Below are positions 25,187 through 38,202 of a stretch of DNA of 64,000 nucleotides, piece by piece. The translations under genes and the position numbers were made by a program. Numbering within the stretch: the stretch's first letter is position 1; each line of letters begins with the position of its first letter. The stretch covers positions 255,711,590 through 255,775,589 of the forward strand of contig OX352773.1 in assembly GCA_947095535.1 (NCBI GenBank). Reading direction: 5' to 3'. The stretch comes from Poecilobothrus nobilitatus. Its lineage: Eukaryota; Arthropoda; Insecta; Diptera; Dolichopodidae. The notes under the pieces were generated by a model. The model searched no databases, had not been told where the DNA came from, and worked only from the letters and a program-made list of their open reading frames with translations.

Positions 25187-26371
25187 TTATACCCTACACA
25201 TTAAGTATAGGGTATATTAACTTTGGTATGGTGTTTGTAACCACCAAAAGGAAGCGAGTTAGGTATAGACATGTATATATATTCTGAATCAGGATCACCG
25301 CCGGAGTCGATTTAGCGATGTCCGTCCGTCCGTACGCACGATAACTCAAAAAATAATGATGCTATCTTGATGAAATTTATACTGTAGGTTAACAATGACT
25401 AAGGTAAGACGGGGATTGTAAATGGGCGAAATCGGACCATGCGTTCGAGTACCTCCCATACAACTCCCAAAACCGAACATGCATATCTTCGAAATTAATA
25501 AAGATAGGAACTTCAAATTTGATACGAGGGTGCTGTTTCCTAAATCCCTGATTTGCCTAAAATTTGAGAGGAATTGGAGTGTTCGTTCGGGTACCTCCCA
25601 TACCACTCCCAAAACCGAACAAGCATATCTTCGAAATTAATAAAGACAGAAACTTCAAATTTGGTACTAGGGTGTTGTTTCCTGAATCCCTGATTTGTCC
25701 AAAATTTGAGATGAATTGGAGGAGCTGTTCGGGTACCTCTCATACAACTCCCAAACCGAACATGCATATCTTCGAAATTAATAAAGATAGGAACTTCAAA
25801 TTTGATACGAGGGTGCTGTTTCCTAAATCCCTGATTTGCCTAAAATTTAAGATGAATTGGAGTGGTCGTTCGGGTTCCTCCCATACAACTCCCAAAACCG
25901 AACAAGCATATCTTCGAAATTAATAAAGACAGAAACTTCAAATTTGGTACAAGGGTGTTGTTTCCTGAATCCCTGATTTGTCCAAAATTTAAGATGAATT
26001 AGAATGGTTGTTCGGGTATCTGACACACAACTCCTAAGACCAAACAAGCATATCTTCGAAATTAATAAATATATAAACTTGAAATTTGATATAAGAATGT
26101 TCTACCCTGTTGATGTCTCTAAAATTTGAGATGAAATGGGGTGGTGGTCCGCGTGCCTTCACACACTTCCCAAGACCTAACAATCATATTTTCGAATTTA
26201 ATAAAGATAGAAACCTGAAATTTTGTACAAAGGTTGTAACAGCATTTATTTTTTTTAGCTTGTATTAAATACCTAACTAAAATAACTTATGGATTGTTAA
26301 TTTAATTTGAATTTTTTAGGTGTAGGGTATAAATAAGTCGGTTGCATCGACTTACTGTTATTTTTACTTGT
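25187..26371 (-). mobile_element. DINE-1-like family A element, copy 2 (longest array)
   Basis: Inverted relative to copies 1 and 3. The 3' end is at 25187 with 'tataccctacac' and the 5' end near 26371 with 'agtcgatgcaaccgact' (read on the minus strand). The 3' module is intact (25200-25345: 'ggtggttacaaacacc', 'tcgctaaatcgactc', short GGAC tract). The central array has six monomers instead of four, seen by the 'gcatat' word at 25482, 25623, 25764, 25906, 26048 and, as 'tcatat', 26184. Open frames on both strands inside it are by-products of a repeat length divisible by, or close to, three. Confidence 0.72.
25440..26200 (-). repeat. Central tandem repeat of family A copy 2, with dimeric higher-order pattern
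   Basis: Monomer steps are 141-142 bp, apart from the outermost 136 bp. Monomers alternate: those at 25482 and 25764 share 'catgcatatcttcg' and 'gatacgagggtgctg', while those at 25623 and 25906 share 'aagcatatcttcg' and 'agacagaaacttc'. The real duplicated unit is therefore a dimer of about 283 bp. Confidence 0.75.
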
Positions 26372-26589
26372 TTTTTTATTGAAATATAGAATAAAAGTTT
26401 TAATAATCTATTTCATTGGTATTTGTAGTTGAAATGTATACAAAAGATGCACTCATAATAGTGTAAATATGAAACTAAATATATTTTCACAGTCATAAAA
26501 ATTCAAATACTAGTTTTCAATCTCATTTATACACCATAATCTATAAGAATTAAGAATTTGGGTTCATTTGCATTCCTTAGTTTGGCAAT

Positions 26590-27350
26590 GAATAAGGTTT
26601 TAGGTACAAAATTCATTTTCTCAAAAATTTCAAACATAGAAAATATTCCAAAAATGCTTTATCTTATCACAAAATCTAAAATTACAAAATCTCAAATTAT
26701 GAAATCTCATTCTCCCATCTTGAATACCTCGGGAACACCTCAAGAAAAACATAAAAATATTGTACACAAAACAAAAATTCTGAACAATATATTATATTTT
26801 ATATAAGAAATATAAATAAAATTAAATATTTTATTCTGTGTGAAAAGCGTATATTTCTGTTTTTATTTCTAAAATGTTTACTGGGTAAGAAAGTATAAAA
26901 TACGCTGTAACTACCCAAGTGAGTGTCGGTCCGAATCTTACACATATGATAATTCTCCCTTACAACATTTAAAACCATGACTGAAAAGAAAAGGCTGCGT
27001 AATTTCCATCTCACATTTATGTGACAGGGGAATAAACCAAAAAAAAAAAAAAAAAACTTTAAAACCCTTCCTAAGAACAAAGTAATTAAAATACTGGTAG
27101 GAGTGCTTCCAAACCCCTCTAAACAAGTTTGCTTCTAAAATCCCTTTGAATTATTTTCTTACAAACATGAATGACAATTTTCTCATTTACTCATTTTGTG
27201 TCCATATAACTACATTGAAAATTTATAATTTTTGGATTTTGTGATTTGGTTGTTGTAATTTGGGGCTTTTGAAATTTGGGATTATGATATTTGCGATTAT
27301 GATTTTTAAATTTTTAAATTTTTTAAATTTTGGGACGTTGGGACGTTTTC
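26590..27350 (+). repeat. Element F copy 2, with a SINE between its arms
   Basis: The left arm (26600-26725) is rich in 'aaaatctaaaatt' / 'aaatctcaaatt' words; the right arm (27225-27345) is rich in 'tttggggctttt' / 'tttgggatta' words. A family 1 SINE lies between them. 'gaaatctcatt' before the SINE is shared with the F copy at 56.3 kb. Boundaries are approximate. Confidence 0.45.
26870..27056 (+). repeat. tRNA-derived SINE, family 1
   Basis: B-box 'ggtccgaatct' near 26928, body 'aacatttaaaaccatgactg' and tail 'cacatttatgtgacagggg', then 'aataaacc' and an A run at 27040-27056. The A-box side is more diverged than in other copies, but 'tactgggtaa' / 'ctacccaagt' can still pair. Confidence 0.75.
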
Positions 27351-30307
27351 TGTACGTACTAAAATAAGCAAAGCCCTGAAGTAGATGATAGCAAAGCCCT
27401 GTCAATCAAGATAATAGTTAAATATCATAAAATGATTCATAACTAAAGATATTTCATATGAAAGGTGAGGCAACCTAAATTAAATTAATCGAAAAGGACA
27501 AGGAAATGGAATTTGATGATTCCGTTCTCAAAATTATATCTTTTATGTATTTTATTAGTAAAATAATTGATTTTAGTATCACCATTAAATTATTTATATA
27601 TTTTATTTTAAATTATCAAGAAGAACGAATTTATTGTTTAAGAAAGAATTTAAGGTGTTACAAAAGAAATATTAATAAAAGAATTTATTTTATAAATATG
27701 TATATATATTTTATTTGAATTTCGATTTAATGTTTATTTTTAAGCTAAAAATATCCTTGAGGTTTATACAGGTACATTTTCACGTAATTTTTGTGTTATG
27801 TTTTTGTTCTTTTGTTCTATTTTTTATTGTTTTTTCTGTGTATGGATGTTTTACGTTTTTATAGATTTCGATTTTTATTTTTTTTTGTGATTATTTTTTT
27901 TTGAGTAATTTAATTTTTTTGTCGTTATTTCTTTCCTGACATATCTTTTCTTTTTTTTTTTTTTTTTTACTGAACTCCCATCCCTTTACTGATATAATAA
28001 TAAAAGAAAAATTTTTTTTTTACGATTTTTTAAATATTTTATAGGGTAGAAAAACAGATTTTTGGCTACTTGACAAGAATTCTAGGACTAGTTATATACA
28101 CAATATGTACATTATATACACACAAAACTAAAATTAATTCTTCAGTCATTCAATATTAGTTTTACTTTTAATAAAATTTAAATGAAAGTCTATAACATCT
28201 GGGCATTTTTATTGCCTATTTATAATTGTTTATTTTTGTTTTTTTCTTATAACTCACAGATGATTTCTGCAGAATATTAAGATAAATCAAGAGTTTAAAT
28301 AGGAGTTGTTTTGGTAATTTAAACATTACAATGCCTAAACTGTCAAGTCTAGTAATGTTGAAAAGACGAAAAAAATACTTTTAACATATTATAAAATTGT
28401 ATTTTATTAATGTTGCCTAATAATTATCTCACAGAAGCAGAAATAAAGAAGGAAGAGAGGGAGTATCAATATAAAATATTAATATAAGTCAAACTCAAGC
28501 TAAGTTTTATGTATTTTATTGTTTTTTAACTAAACGAAAGACACCTATCTTCAATTTTAATTCTTTAGTGAATCGGAAATTTTTGGTTTGACATAAAGAA
28601 AGTCAACTTAAAAGACTTATAGGTTACAAATAAAGAAATCTGATTGAAATAAGTTGTATAGGATGTAATGAGAGTTATTTAAGTCTCACATCGAATCCAA
28701 ACAAATTATTCTAGATTGCCATACTCTATCATAATATTTCAAATGTATATAGATAGAAATGTATATAGAACCAAATCTTCGGTTTTTATTTGAAATAACT
28801 GGTCTGCACTTATACAGGATAATTGTTTTCTTGTTATTCTGAAAAAGAAATTGTCATTGTCAGATCAATGAATAAGTGAATGTCGTCAATCTCATTAATT
28901 TTATCATCTGATTTAAAGGTTATGTATAATGTAGATTTAATTTCTTCATGAGTTGCAATTGATCTATAACTGTAAATTTACAACTATATAATTACGTATA
29001 GGATTGATTTGTCGAAATGAAGTTAACTGAAATATGAAACTGTTTGTGACCGGAAGAGTTTTTTTTTTTTTTATTTTTTTTTTTTAAATTATTATCATTA
29101 AATTGAAAGTTTACATGCCAATATCAGAAAATTTCTACCATAAAGTTTCTACTATATCTAGAAAAACTCTATCAAAAAAAAAAAGGAAAGGAGAAGGGAA
29201 AATATGACATAAAGGAAATAATACTACAAAAAAAAAATGTTTTTTGTTTCCCCCAAACAAAAAAAAAAGGATTTGTTTTCAAAAACTTGTTAAGAAAAAA
29301 TTGGGAATGACAAAATTTTGAAAGAAAAGTGAAAAAAAAAAAAAGTATTTTTCTGGATATTATTCGTTATATATATGTATGTATATGTATAAAAGTATAT
29401 GATACAAGAATAATAGAAGTAGGAAGTAAGAAAAAAAGAAAAAGACAAAGCTTTTAAAAAGAAATTCTTTTTTGTTTTTTTTTTTTTATGAACTCGAAAG
29501 TATTAGAAATTTACTGTTTCTTTTTATATTGAATTGTAAGTTGAAGTTAGTATGAAATAGAAGGTATATATGTATATGTATATCTTATTAAGGGCAGTTG
29601 TAATTTGTTTAGAAGAAAGTTAAGTTAAAAAGAAAGGAAATAATAACGGTAGTACATTAAAAGGATTAGAATTTTTTTTTGTTTTTTCTTTTTCCAAGGA
29701 AATTTCTTCAGTTTTATTCTATTTTTTTTTTGTTTTTTGTATTTTGTTTCATTTATTATGTATATATATATATAAAAATATTTATTTGTAGCTGTTGTAA
29801 TGATTTTCAAATTCAATGGATTTTTCAATGTGTCAGCATGGTATAAATAAGAACATTTTAAAATATTTTTTTTTTTTAATATATACTTATTTTGATTCTC
29901 TTTCTTATTTCTTTGATCATGATTTTTCCTTGTGTTTTCTTTAACTTTGATTTTTCGTGCGAAAAAACAGTTAAATTAAATTTTACGATTTTTTTTTTCT
30001 TCCTTATTTTCTTAAGTAATTTTTTAGAATAATTTTTGAAAAAAAGCTAACAAAAAAATTGAAAGGAAGAAGAAAAAAAAAAAATTGACTGCGCATTTTT
30101 ATATCTATTTTTTGTTTTTTTTTATTTATTTATTTATATATAAATTAAATTTATTATAAATGATAATATCGTAATGCGACTTATATTTTTAGCATTTTTA
30201 TGCGTTTCAGTAAATTAATATTAAGATAAAAGAAAAATATTTAAAACCTGAAAAAAAAAATTTTGAAAATAAAATCTTGAATTAAAATTATTTATTTTTG
30301 AAATGGG
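27351..30307. other. AT-rich interval, no gene recognised
   Basis: A small direct repeat 'gcaaagccctg' occurs twice at about 27368 and 27392. The rest is A/T runs, for example 29058-29085 and short TATG/TATA microsatellites near 29370 and 29760. Nothing coding. Confidence 0.6.
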
Positions 30308-31095
30308 TGTGAAGAGTGCAGTAGAGTAGACTGTGTCAATTCTGGGATACCCGTATGAACGTAAAATACCCTGCTTCTATAAAACTTGACCATCTTTTAA
30401 AAACTTTCAGATGTTTTAGTACCGACGTTTATTACAGAGATATATTTATGTAAATTGTGGAGTTGTATAACAGCTATAAAACTTGATCATCATTTATAAG
30501 ATTTTGGACGCCTAGCTTCATTAAGTTCCAAGAGGAAGCCTGAACCGACTGCTTTAGACCAATCAAATTTTACAAAAGTTTTTGGCATGTAACTCGACAT
30601 CTCTTCAGTAAATTTCAGATACGTAGCTTTAATAGACACTGAGTTATTTTCATTTTAAAAGACAAGTTGTATTGCAGCTACCGGAACCTGTCATACCATC
30701 ACAACTAAATTTTACAGAAGTTGTTGCCATAAAACTCGATCATCATTTGCAAATTTTAAGATACCTAGTTTGAATAGATAATGAGTTATTTCCATATCAA
30801 GAGAGAAGTTGTATGACAGCTACACGAACCCGGCGGTCGAAAATGCTGCATTTAAAAAGCAAAACTAACAATTTTACAACAGTGATGTAAAAAACATTTC
30901 AGCTACCTAGCTTTTTTATTTTTTCAATTATCGTGCGGACGGACGGACGAACGTACATGGCTTAATCGAATCAGAACTCGATTCTGAGCTGATCCATACC
31001 TTTGACATTATATCTAGCTCGACTCCTTTAAGGTGTCACAAACATAATGGCAAATTTATTTTACCCTTGAACATAGTTCATACGGCTATAAAAAA
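30308..31095 (+). mobile_element. DINE-1-like family B element, copy 1 (short)
   Basis: Starts 'gaagagtgcagtagagtaga' and carries subterminal 'gatacccgtatgaac' at 30346-30360; ends with 'agttcatacggctata', the inverse of that motif with one change. The centre holds about three diverged monomers of roughly 130-150 bp with 'ttgtatgacagctac' type words. The 3' module follows: 'aattatcgtgcggacggacg', 'atggcttaatcga', a 17 bp hairpin at 30971-30987 and 'aaggtgtcacaaacataatg'. It is the shortest family B copy and lacks the long arrays found in the palindrome at 38.2 kb. Confidence 0.72.
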
Positions 31096-31489
31096 TGGGG
31101 ACTGCCGCCCATTTAAGAAATAAAAAATTTCAATAAATTTTAATATTGAATTTAAATTATTCAATTTTTTGGTTCATTTGAGCTAAGATCTTTGTATCTT
31201 AATTGATTGGGTTATCGATTATTTGTAAATTCAACTCTTTTTGAGTTTTTTTCGAATTATTCTCTCAACTTACAGACAATTTTAAATTTAGTTTTTAATA
31301 TAAAGATTTGACATTTTTTGAAAATAATTTAGAAATTGTTTAGATAAAGTTCAAGTTATACTTACTGAAAAGTTCAAGAACTATAACAAGATGAAACAAT
31401 TCCTTTTTCGGTTTTATAATTAGAAAAATTTAAACAAAAAAATTTTAATTATTAATTTTAAAAACTTTTAGTTATCAGCACAGCTTCTA
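31096..31489. other. AT-rich interval, no gene recognised
   Basis: Short AT-rich spacer between the family B element and the palindromic element. Nothing supported. Confidence 0.6.
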
Positions 31490-31830
31490 CTAACGTTCAA
31501 GTCACTAACCCCCAATATTTTTGCCAAAATTTACTTTGGAGGTGTTAATTTTTTTGGTGGTTAGTTCATTATTTTTGAGGATTATTTAATTTTATTTAGG
31601 GATTAGTTCATTTTAAAAATTTCGGGATTAATTCATATGAACTAAACCCCAAAAATTCAAAAAATATTTTTAGGAGATTAGTTAATTTTATTTGGAGGTT
31701 AGTTTACAATTAATATTGAGGGATAATGCATAATGAATTACGACCCAAAAATATTGGGGATTAGATCATTTTTGTTTGAGGTTAGTATCCCACTAACTTG
31801 TGGGTTAGTTCATTACGCCGTCTGCACTTT
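31490..31830. repeat. Small palindromic element built of 'ttagttcatt' modules
   Basis: 'ctaacccccaatatttttg' at 31505-31523 pairs with 'aaaaatattggggattag' at 31746-31763. A second hairpin is centred on 'catatg' near 31633 ('gggattaattcatatgaac' followed by 'taaacccc'). The word 'ttagttcatt' or a one-base variant recurs about six times at spacings near 45 bp. Non-coding. It looks like a MITE or foldback-type element; no target duplication could be fixed. Confidence 0.55.
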
Positions 31831-33730
31831 AGGAAATGCTTCAAATATTTTAAAGGAAAAGAAAATGCTTCTCTATATTTAGGTACTCTTTTATATTTTG
31901 GATACTTTTTTATGCTTTTTAGTTTGTATTAGAATATTTAGATATCTATGAGCCAATTATAATTATAAATTAAAATTGTTTTGTTTTCTTTTTATATTTG
32001 TTTGTATATGTGATTTTTTTTTTTATTTTATATCGTCCAGATATAAATATCTGCCGATATTTTTAGGACTCTTTTGCCTCTAGCATGTGGGCCATCTCGG
32101 TACAAGTATTCAATTATAATTATATTTAATATTTTCTTTTTTACATTACTTTATTATATTTTATATATTATTTTTGACCTGACCAGGGTTTGAACCCGAG
32201 ACCTTTCGCCTGAAAGACCGGTGACTTAAGGATATATGATTATTTTTTTATTTATTATTGACATAATAAATTCGAATTCAATGAATGAATGGTAACTGGT
32301 AAACAAAGTTTTTACTTTTACTGGAATTCTAGTTTCCGTTTCCTTCTGAATGAGATTTATATGAATAATTTCCAGAATCTCTAAAACAGAGTCACATACC
32401 AAGTGAACACCGTTAAAATATTATTTTAACATTAACATAATAATAATTTGGTCTTTATAATCCACGAAACTTTGTGTATCTACTAATAGAACTTCAGATT
32501 GTTTTGCTTAAATATTTTCTAATGAACATAATGATTTCTTTCCTTCTTGAAGGAGAGATTGTCCATTGTTTTAATGAAATTTATTACGATTGATACTAAT
32601 TTTAAATTTTTTTTTTTTTTTGTGCTGTATGTTGTATTTTTTATGTTCCCAATATACTTTATCTTATTATTACTCTTTCGTCCTCTTGAAAATCTTTCTT
32701 TCGACTAAAAGTTACTGCTTTTGTTAATTTGTTTTTACCATATTGTGTTATGACTTTAGTCAAAAGTCATCATCTGAATCATTTTTATTATTACGGGCAT
32801 AAAGCAATAAGAATCGGGGATCACTTCTAAGTGTTGTAGAACGCCTTTTATATTTTAGTGATGGGAATGAAAAATTTGGAAAAAAACATAAATTAGGAAT
32901 GAAAACTTCTTCTCGCATTTATAGAATAGTTATAACTATAATTTTAATAATTTTTGTTAAGAAATTTTATACTAAACCATCTTAGGAATATGAGCCTTTA
33001 GCTTTCGCATTTGATTCATTTAATATTAAAAATGCTAATCAGTAACATGTCTTAATGATTTTTTTTAAATCAATTCTTATAACAAAGTTTTGTAATTGTA
33101 TTTGTAAGTGCATAAATAAGAGAATGTATGTAATTAGACATTTATTAATTAATATAGTATGAAAGGAGCCTTACTTCCTTTTTTTAATTAATGTAGTATT
33201 AAAGGAGCGAACATAAAAAAAAAGAAAATAAAATATAGCTCTAAAATTTGTATAAAACTTTGGGCTTCACTTTATTTCTAGTGAAGTAAGAATCTAAATT
33301 TGGGGTTTTATTTCATGATTTGAGGCTTTATTTCGTTGGACGTTATTTTGTTGAGTTTGAAAGTAATAGGAAGGGAAGACGTTAAGTTATCGTGAATTAG
33401 GCGTGAACATCACAAGGGAAATTGCACATCTTTTTATTTCTTTACTTTTGCATCTTTTTAGTTAATATAAAGATAATAATTTCTTTTTTTTGAAAATTAA
33501 TATAAAAATTAAACTTTTAAATTTAATATCTTAAAGATAAAAATATTTAATATTAATTTTTTTCTTTTTTGCTTTTTTTTTAATAAATCAATTTCTGTAA
33601 AAAATAAAATGAAATAAATTACAATTAAAAATAAAAACGATCTAAACGAGGATAATTTACTCCTTTCTAAAAATAAAAAAAAATCAAAAAAAAAAAAATT
33701 AATAAAAAACTTTATTTAATTTAAAAAAAA
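31831..33730. other. AT-rich interval holding one tRNA-like SINE head
   Basis: Apart from the SINE fragment at 32.2 kb (annotated separately) I see no gene or repeat family. Confidence 0.6.
32170..32235 (-). repeat. tRNA-like SINE head, family 2 (fragment)
   Basis: Read on the minus strand: 'ttaagtcaccggtctttc', then 'gcgaaaggtctc' and a well-kept B-box 'gggttcaaaccctgg'. This matches the order in the SINE at 21.76 kb ('ttaagtcgccag...gggttcaaacc'). The A-box side is lost, so it is not a functional tRNA gene. Confidence 0.6.
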
Positions 33731-34643
33731 ACAAGTAAAAATAACAGTAAGTCGATGCAACCGACTTATTTATACCCTACACCTAAAAAATTCAAATTAA
33801 ATTAACAATCCATAAGTTATTTTAGTTAGGTATTTAATACAAGCTAAAAAAAATAAATGCTTTTACAACCTTTGTACAAAATTTCAGGTTTCTATCTTTA
33901 TTAAATTCGAAAATATGATTGTTAGGTCTTGGGAAGTGTGTGAAGGCACGCGGACCACCACCCCAATTCATCTCAAATTTTAGAGACATCAACAGGGTAG
34001 AACATTCTTATATCAAATTTTAAGTTTATATATTTATTAATTTGGAAGATATGCTTGTTTGGTCTTAGGAGTTGTGTGGCAGATACCCGAACAACCATTC
34101 TAATTCATCTTAAATTTTGGACAAATCAGGGATTCAGGAAGCAGCACCCTTGTACTAAATTTGAAGTTTCTGTTTTTATTAATTTCGAAGATATGCTTGT
34201 TCGGTTTTGGGAGTTGTATAGGAGGTACCCGAACGACCACTCCAATTCATCTTAAATTTTAGGGATATCAGGGATTCAGAAAAGCACACCCTCGTACAAA
34301 ATTTTAAGTTTCTATCTTTATTAATTTCGAAAATATGCGTATTAGGTTTTGGGAATTGTATTGGAGGTACTAGAACGCATGGTCCGATTTCGCCCATTTA
34401 CAATCCCCGCCTTACCTTAGTCATTGTTATCCTACAGTATAAATTTCATCAAGATAGCATCATTATTTTTTGAGTTATCGTGCGTACAGACGGACGGACG
34501 GACGGACATCGCTAAATCGACTCAGGCGGTGATCCTGATTCAGAATATATATACATGTCTATACCTAACTCGCTTCCTTTTGGTGGTTACAAACACCATA
34601 CCAAAGTTAATATACCCTATACTTAATGTGTAGGGTATAAAAA
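33731..34643 (+). mobile_element. DINE-1-like family A element, copy 3
   Basis: Same orientation and layout as copy 1: 5' 'acaagtaaaaataacagtaa' with the small 'agtcg/cgact' hairpin and 'tataccctacac', four monomers marked by 'atatg' at 33913, 34049, 34191 and 34333, the 3' module with 'gagttatcgtgcg' and a GGAC tract near 34485-34507, and 'gtgtagggtata' at the end. The 5' 150 bp are nearly identical to copy 2, including a shared small deletion relative to copy 1, so copies 2 and 3 appear closer to each other. Confidence 0.72.
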
Positions 34644-36299
34644 ACAAAAAAACTCTATAAAACAACAAACTCATTATAATATGAAATTAATACAGTTATA
34701 ATATCATTTTAACATTATTGACTAATTTCCATGGATAGGAAAATAAAGATTGAAAATCTTGTAATATCACCTGTGACCTTTTAAATTTTTTTTTCTCTTT
34801 ATTTTTTTTTTCCAAATTTTTTTACATTGGTACGTTTTTTTTGTAAGACAACCCTTTTTGACATCTTTTAAAAATTCAATGAGATTTCCTTTACAAATTT
34901 AAGTAAAATATATGCAAAAAAAAAAAAGATATTTGAGTAATAACCACTTAGTATCAAGCAAATTGTATCTTATTTTTTAAACTAAAAAAATAACGTTTTC
35001 TCTTTTTACTTATTTTTCATTATGAAAACAAAAAACAAAAGCATTAAATAGATTTTAGTGGGGTTTGTCCATCTAATTATCATATAAATTTTTATTATTC
35101 TATTAGAACCAAAAATTTTAATTTTTTTAGGCTACAATATCAAAAAAAAAAATCAATAAAATTATAATGAAGATGGATGTAGGAAGTTTTACGCTCTATT
35201 ATTGCTATTATTTTTCATCTTACTACCATCCGCGATCTTATAATCAAAGTACAGATCTTATAATATTAATGATCCTATATATGTGTGGACATCGGACGAT
35301 ATTGCCTTACATCTAGCTTTTACTCATTTGTATTTGCCAAATGAATGAGATGGTCATGAATTTCGAATACTTCCTTAAAAAATATCGAAAATATACTGGA
35401 ATCTGAAATATCTTAAATTGGTAACTGCAATTATGAATACGTTAAAAAAAATGTTTTTTTATGTTAAAATTTTGTTTTGTTTTTTGACTCTTTCATGAAA
35501 TATTTATTTATGCAAATGAATTTTTAAAGGTCCAAAATAAGCATTCTATTAAACATAAAACAAAAAAAAAAAAAAAAAAATTACCAAGCCCAGTATCCTA
35601 AATTTTTAAACAGTTTTTTTTTTTTTGGAACAGCTTCAGGTTAGTAGAAGAAAATTCCTGTTAGTAATTTTTTGTTTTAAGTCAAAACTGTTTTTTAAAA
35701 AATGGTTTAAAATTCCTTTATAAAAGTTGGGGAATGGGTATTTAAGTTTAAGAGCATTTTCGTTAATTTTTTTTTTTGTTCTTTTTGTTATTTTTTTTTT
35801 TTTTAAGTTTTCAATAAAGGTTGTTTGTTGTTAATTCATTTTATCCTTTTTTCTCAAACCCAGTGCTGGTTTGAAAAATTGTAGGTTTAAAAAAAATAAC
35901 ATTAACTTTTATTTTTCACTTTTAAGAAAAACAATGAAAGATAATTTGTATATAAATTATTATAATCAGAATGTATCTTAAAACGTTTATCAAAATTGAG
36001 ATAAAATCCTGAAAAATTTCCTTTTCCGATAATTTTGTTTATTTATTTTGTATACATTTTAGAAAATATCTGATATTTTATATTATAATTTTTATATTTT
36101 TAATTTTAATGTAAATTATTTTTAATATTTTACTCGCACATATTCATATCTAATAATAATTTATATAAGATGTGTTATGATTTATATAAGATGTGATATA
36201 ACTGATTGTAGTTATAGATATTACTATGAATGACAGGTGAAAGAATCACTGAGGTATTCGCCAATTACGTGGAGAGAGTACATATTTACAAATTTTGTT
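34644..36299. other. AT-rich interval, no gene recognised
   Basis: A/T-rich with long A and T runs (for example 35563-35580). No supported feature. Confidence 0.6.
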
Positions 36300-36640
36300 T
36301 GGGAATCTGAAGATGGGAATCTTCCAAAAACATCAAGAATTTCCCCTTGGTAGTGTCAGATTCTTACTGACTAAACCCACCTTCCACTTTAGCCAATATA
36401 ATGGGATGAAACCCTTACCTGCGAACGCAGTATATTGTCTAGGGAGTAGGGATAGGAAAGGGTAGGAAATGAATACGGAAACATTGAATTGGGAGTGGAA
36501 CTGTAAGGAAACAATGAATCCGTCTATTATTATTACTATTTTGCTAACAGTGACTATAACCGTTACAACAGTTACTACACGCAGTAGTATATAACACTTT
36601 ACTGCATGAGGTAATTATTGAAGGCAACACCCACTAACCT
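36300..36640 (-). repeat. Repeat E copy 1 (possible LINE 3' region)
   Basis: Matches the repeats at 58.5 and 60.5 kb: 'gaaacaatgaatccgtctat' (about 36508-36527), 'ttactgcatgaggtaat' and 'gggagtagggataggaaag'. Read on the minus strand it ends near 36300 with 'gaagattcccatcttc', which resembles the LINE tail at 10.4 kb and the SINE family 2 tail. Orientation and LINE origin are inferred from that tail; no coding sequence is visible. Confidence 0.5.
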
Positions 36641-38202
36641 AAAAAAACACCAAAATTATTAATCTTTTTACGTAATAGAAATGCTTCTCGAAAATTCTCT
36701 GTTTTTCTCGAAATGTATAGCATAGATCCTATTAAGTTTATAGTTTTGCACGCTTATAAGTAGTGTTTGTTTTTCGGTCAAGACTTTTAGATAGATGGAA
36801 TAGAATGTCAGTTTTTTCATTGGCAAGAATAATAATAAATAATTTAGACTTCATTAAATTGTCATCCGTTTTAGAAAACTTTACAGTTGCTTAAAGATCC
36901 TTAAAAATAATAATTACTTTTAATTTATTTTTGTAATAAAAACAAGAAACCTGTAATCTACGTTTTTTTCTTGAAAATCTTCTTCTTCTTTTCTTGAAGA
37001 TCTTCTTCTTGATAAGTAATATTAAAGGGATGTTTAAACATTTTTTCTGTATAAAATATAACTTACACAAATAAATAACTAAAAAATAATTTTCATTACT
37101 TTAGGTTTTAAATAATACGAACAAGTGATCAAAAGATAAATCCGATCCTGACATTGCATTATGAAAAAAGTCCTTTTAAAAAATATCTTCTTAGAATTTT
37201 CTTAGAATCTTCTTAGCAATTTTCTTTTTTTTTTTTGTTGTTTTCTTAGAGAAATTTAATTTTGTAGATTTTAAGTAAAGAAGTACAAAAAATTTACTTA
37301 AAATAAGAACAGACAATGAGTTAAAAAACGAAATAAGAAACAAGTAGAAAAGAAAAAGTTATTGACAGTGAATATAATGTTACAGATCTTAACTATTTAT
37401 TAATGTGGTAGACCTCTTAATATAGTTGTGATGTTTTTTTTTTTTTTTTTTTTTTTTTTATTCTACTGCTTTTGCTAAAACAATTATTTTCTATTTTTTT
37501 CTAATTTGTTTTTTTTTATTGGTTTTTCATGGAAAAAAAAATGTTCTAGGAAATGTGAATCTTCATATTTTAGTTCAATTCTTTTAGTATTTTTCATTTT
37601 ATTTTTTTTTACGTTGTTTTTGAATTTTCAAGGTTTTATCATTTGTTTTTTATTTTATTTTTTCTTCTTTTAGTTTCAGTCAACTGAGAAAAGATTTCAA
37701 TTTGTTTGGGATTTTGGTTTAAAATAAAATCTTTAGAATGTTTTTTTTTTCCTATAATACTCTATATATGTATACAATCACACAATTGTTTATAGAAATG
37801 GCTGACACTTGGTATTTTTCTTTTAAAAACATTTCTTGAATTGTTATAGTGTCAGACACCAAAGTGTTTTTGAAAATTGTGATGGGAATATTTATCATTA
37901 TCATTTCAATTTGTTCTTGACAGAATTCTAAATTAAATTTTAAGTATGAACTATTGTAGTTTGTTTGTTTTATTTTTTCTTTCTTTTATGATTTTCTTTA
38001 GAGATTTGTTCACTATTTGAATGTTTTTTGTCTCTACTGAAATCTTAAAAAAAAAAAAATAGATGGTTGTTGTAGGACATTACATTTAATAAAAAACGTT
38101 AAATGAATTGATATTTGATATGCAATATACAAAATGACTTTTTGAATGCAGTTTATTTTAATTTGAAAAAAAAAAAGTAGTTTTTGTTTGATTTTCTTCA
38201 AA
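36641..38202. other. AT-rich interval, no gene recognised
   Basis: Includes a T run of about 25 bases at 37435-37459 and short 'cttcttcttcttga' repeats near 36970-37015. Its last bases form the unique left flank of the large palindrome. Confidence 0.6.

Noticed and set aside
25346..26047. Overlapping open frames on both strands
   Set aside because: A ~141 bp tandem repeat is divisible by three, which keeps frames open on both strands by chance.
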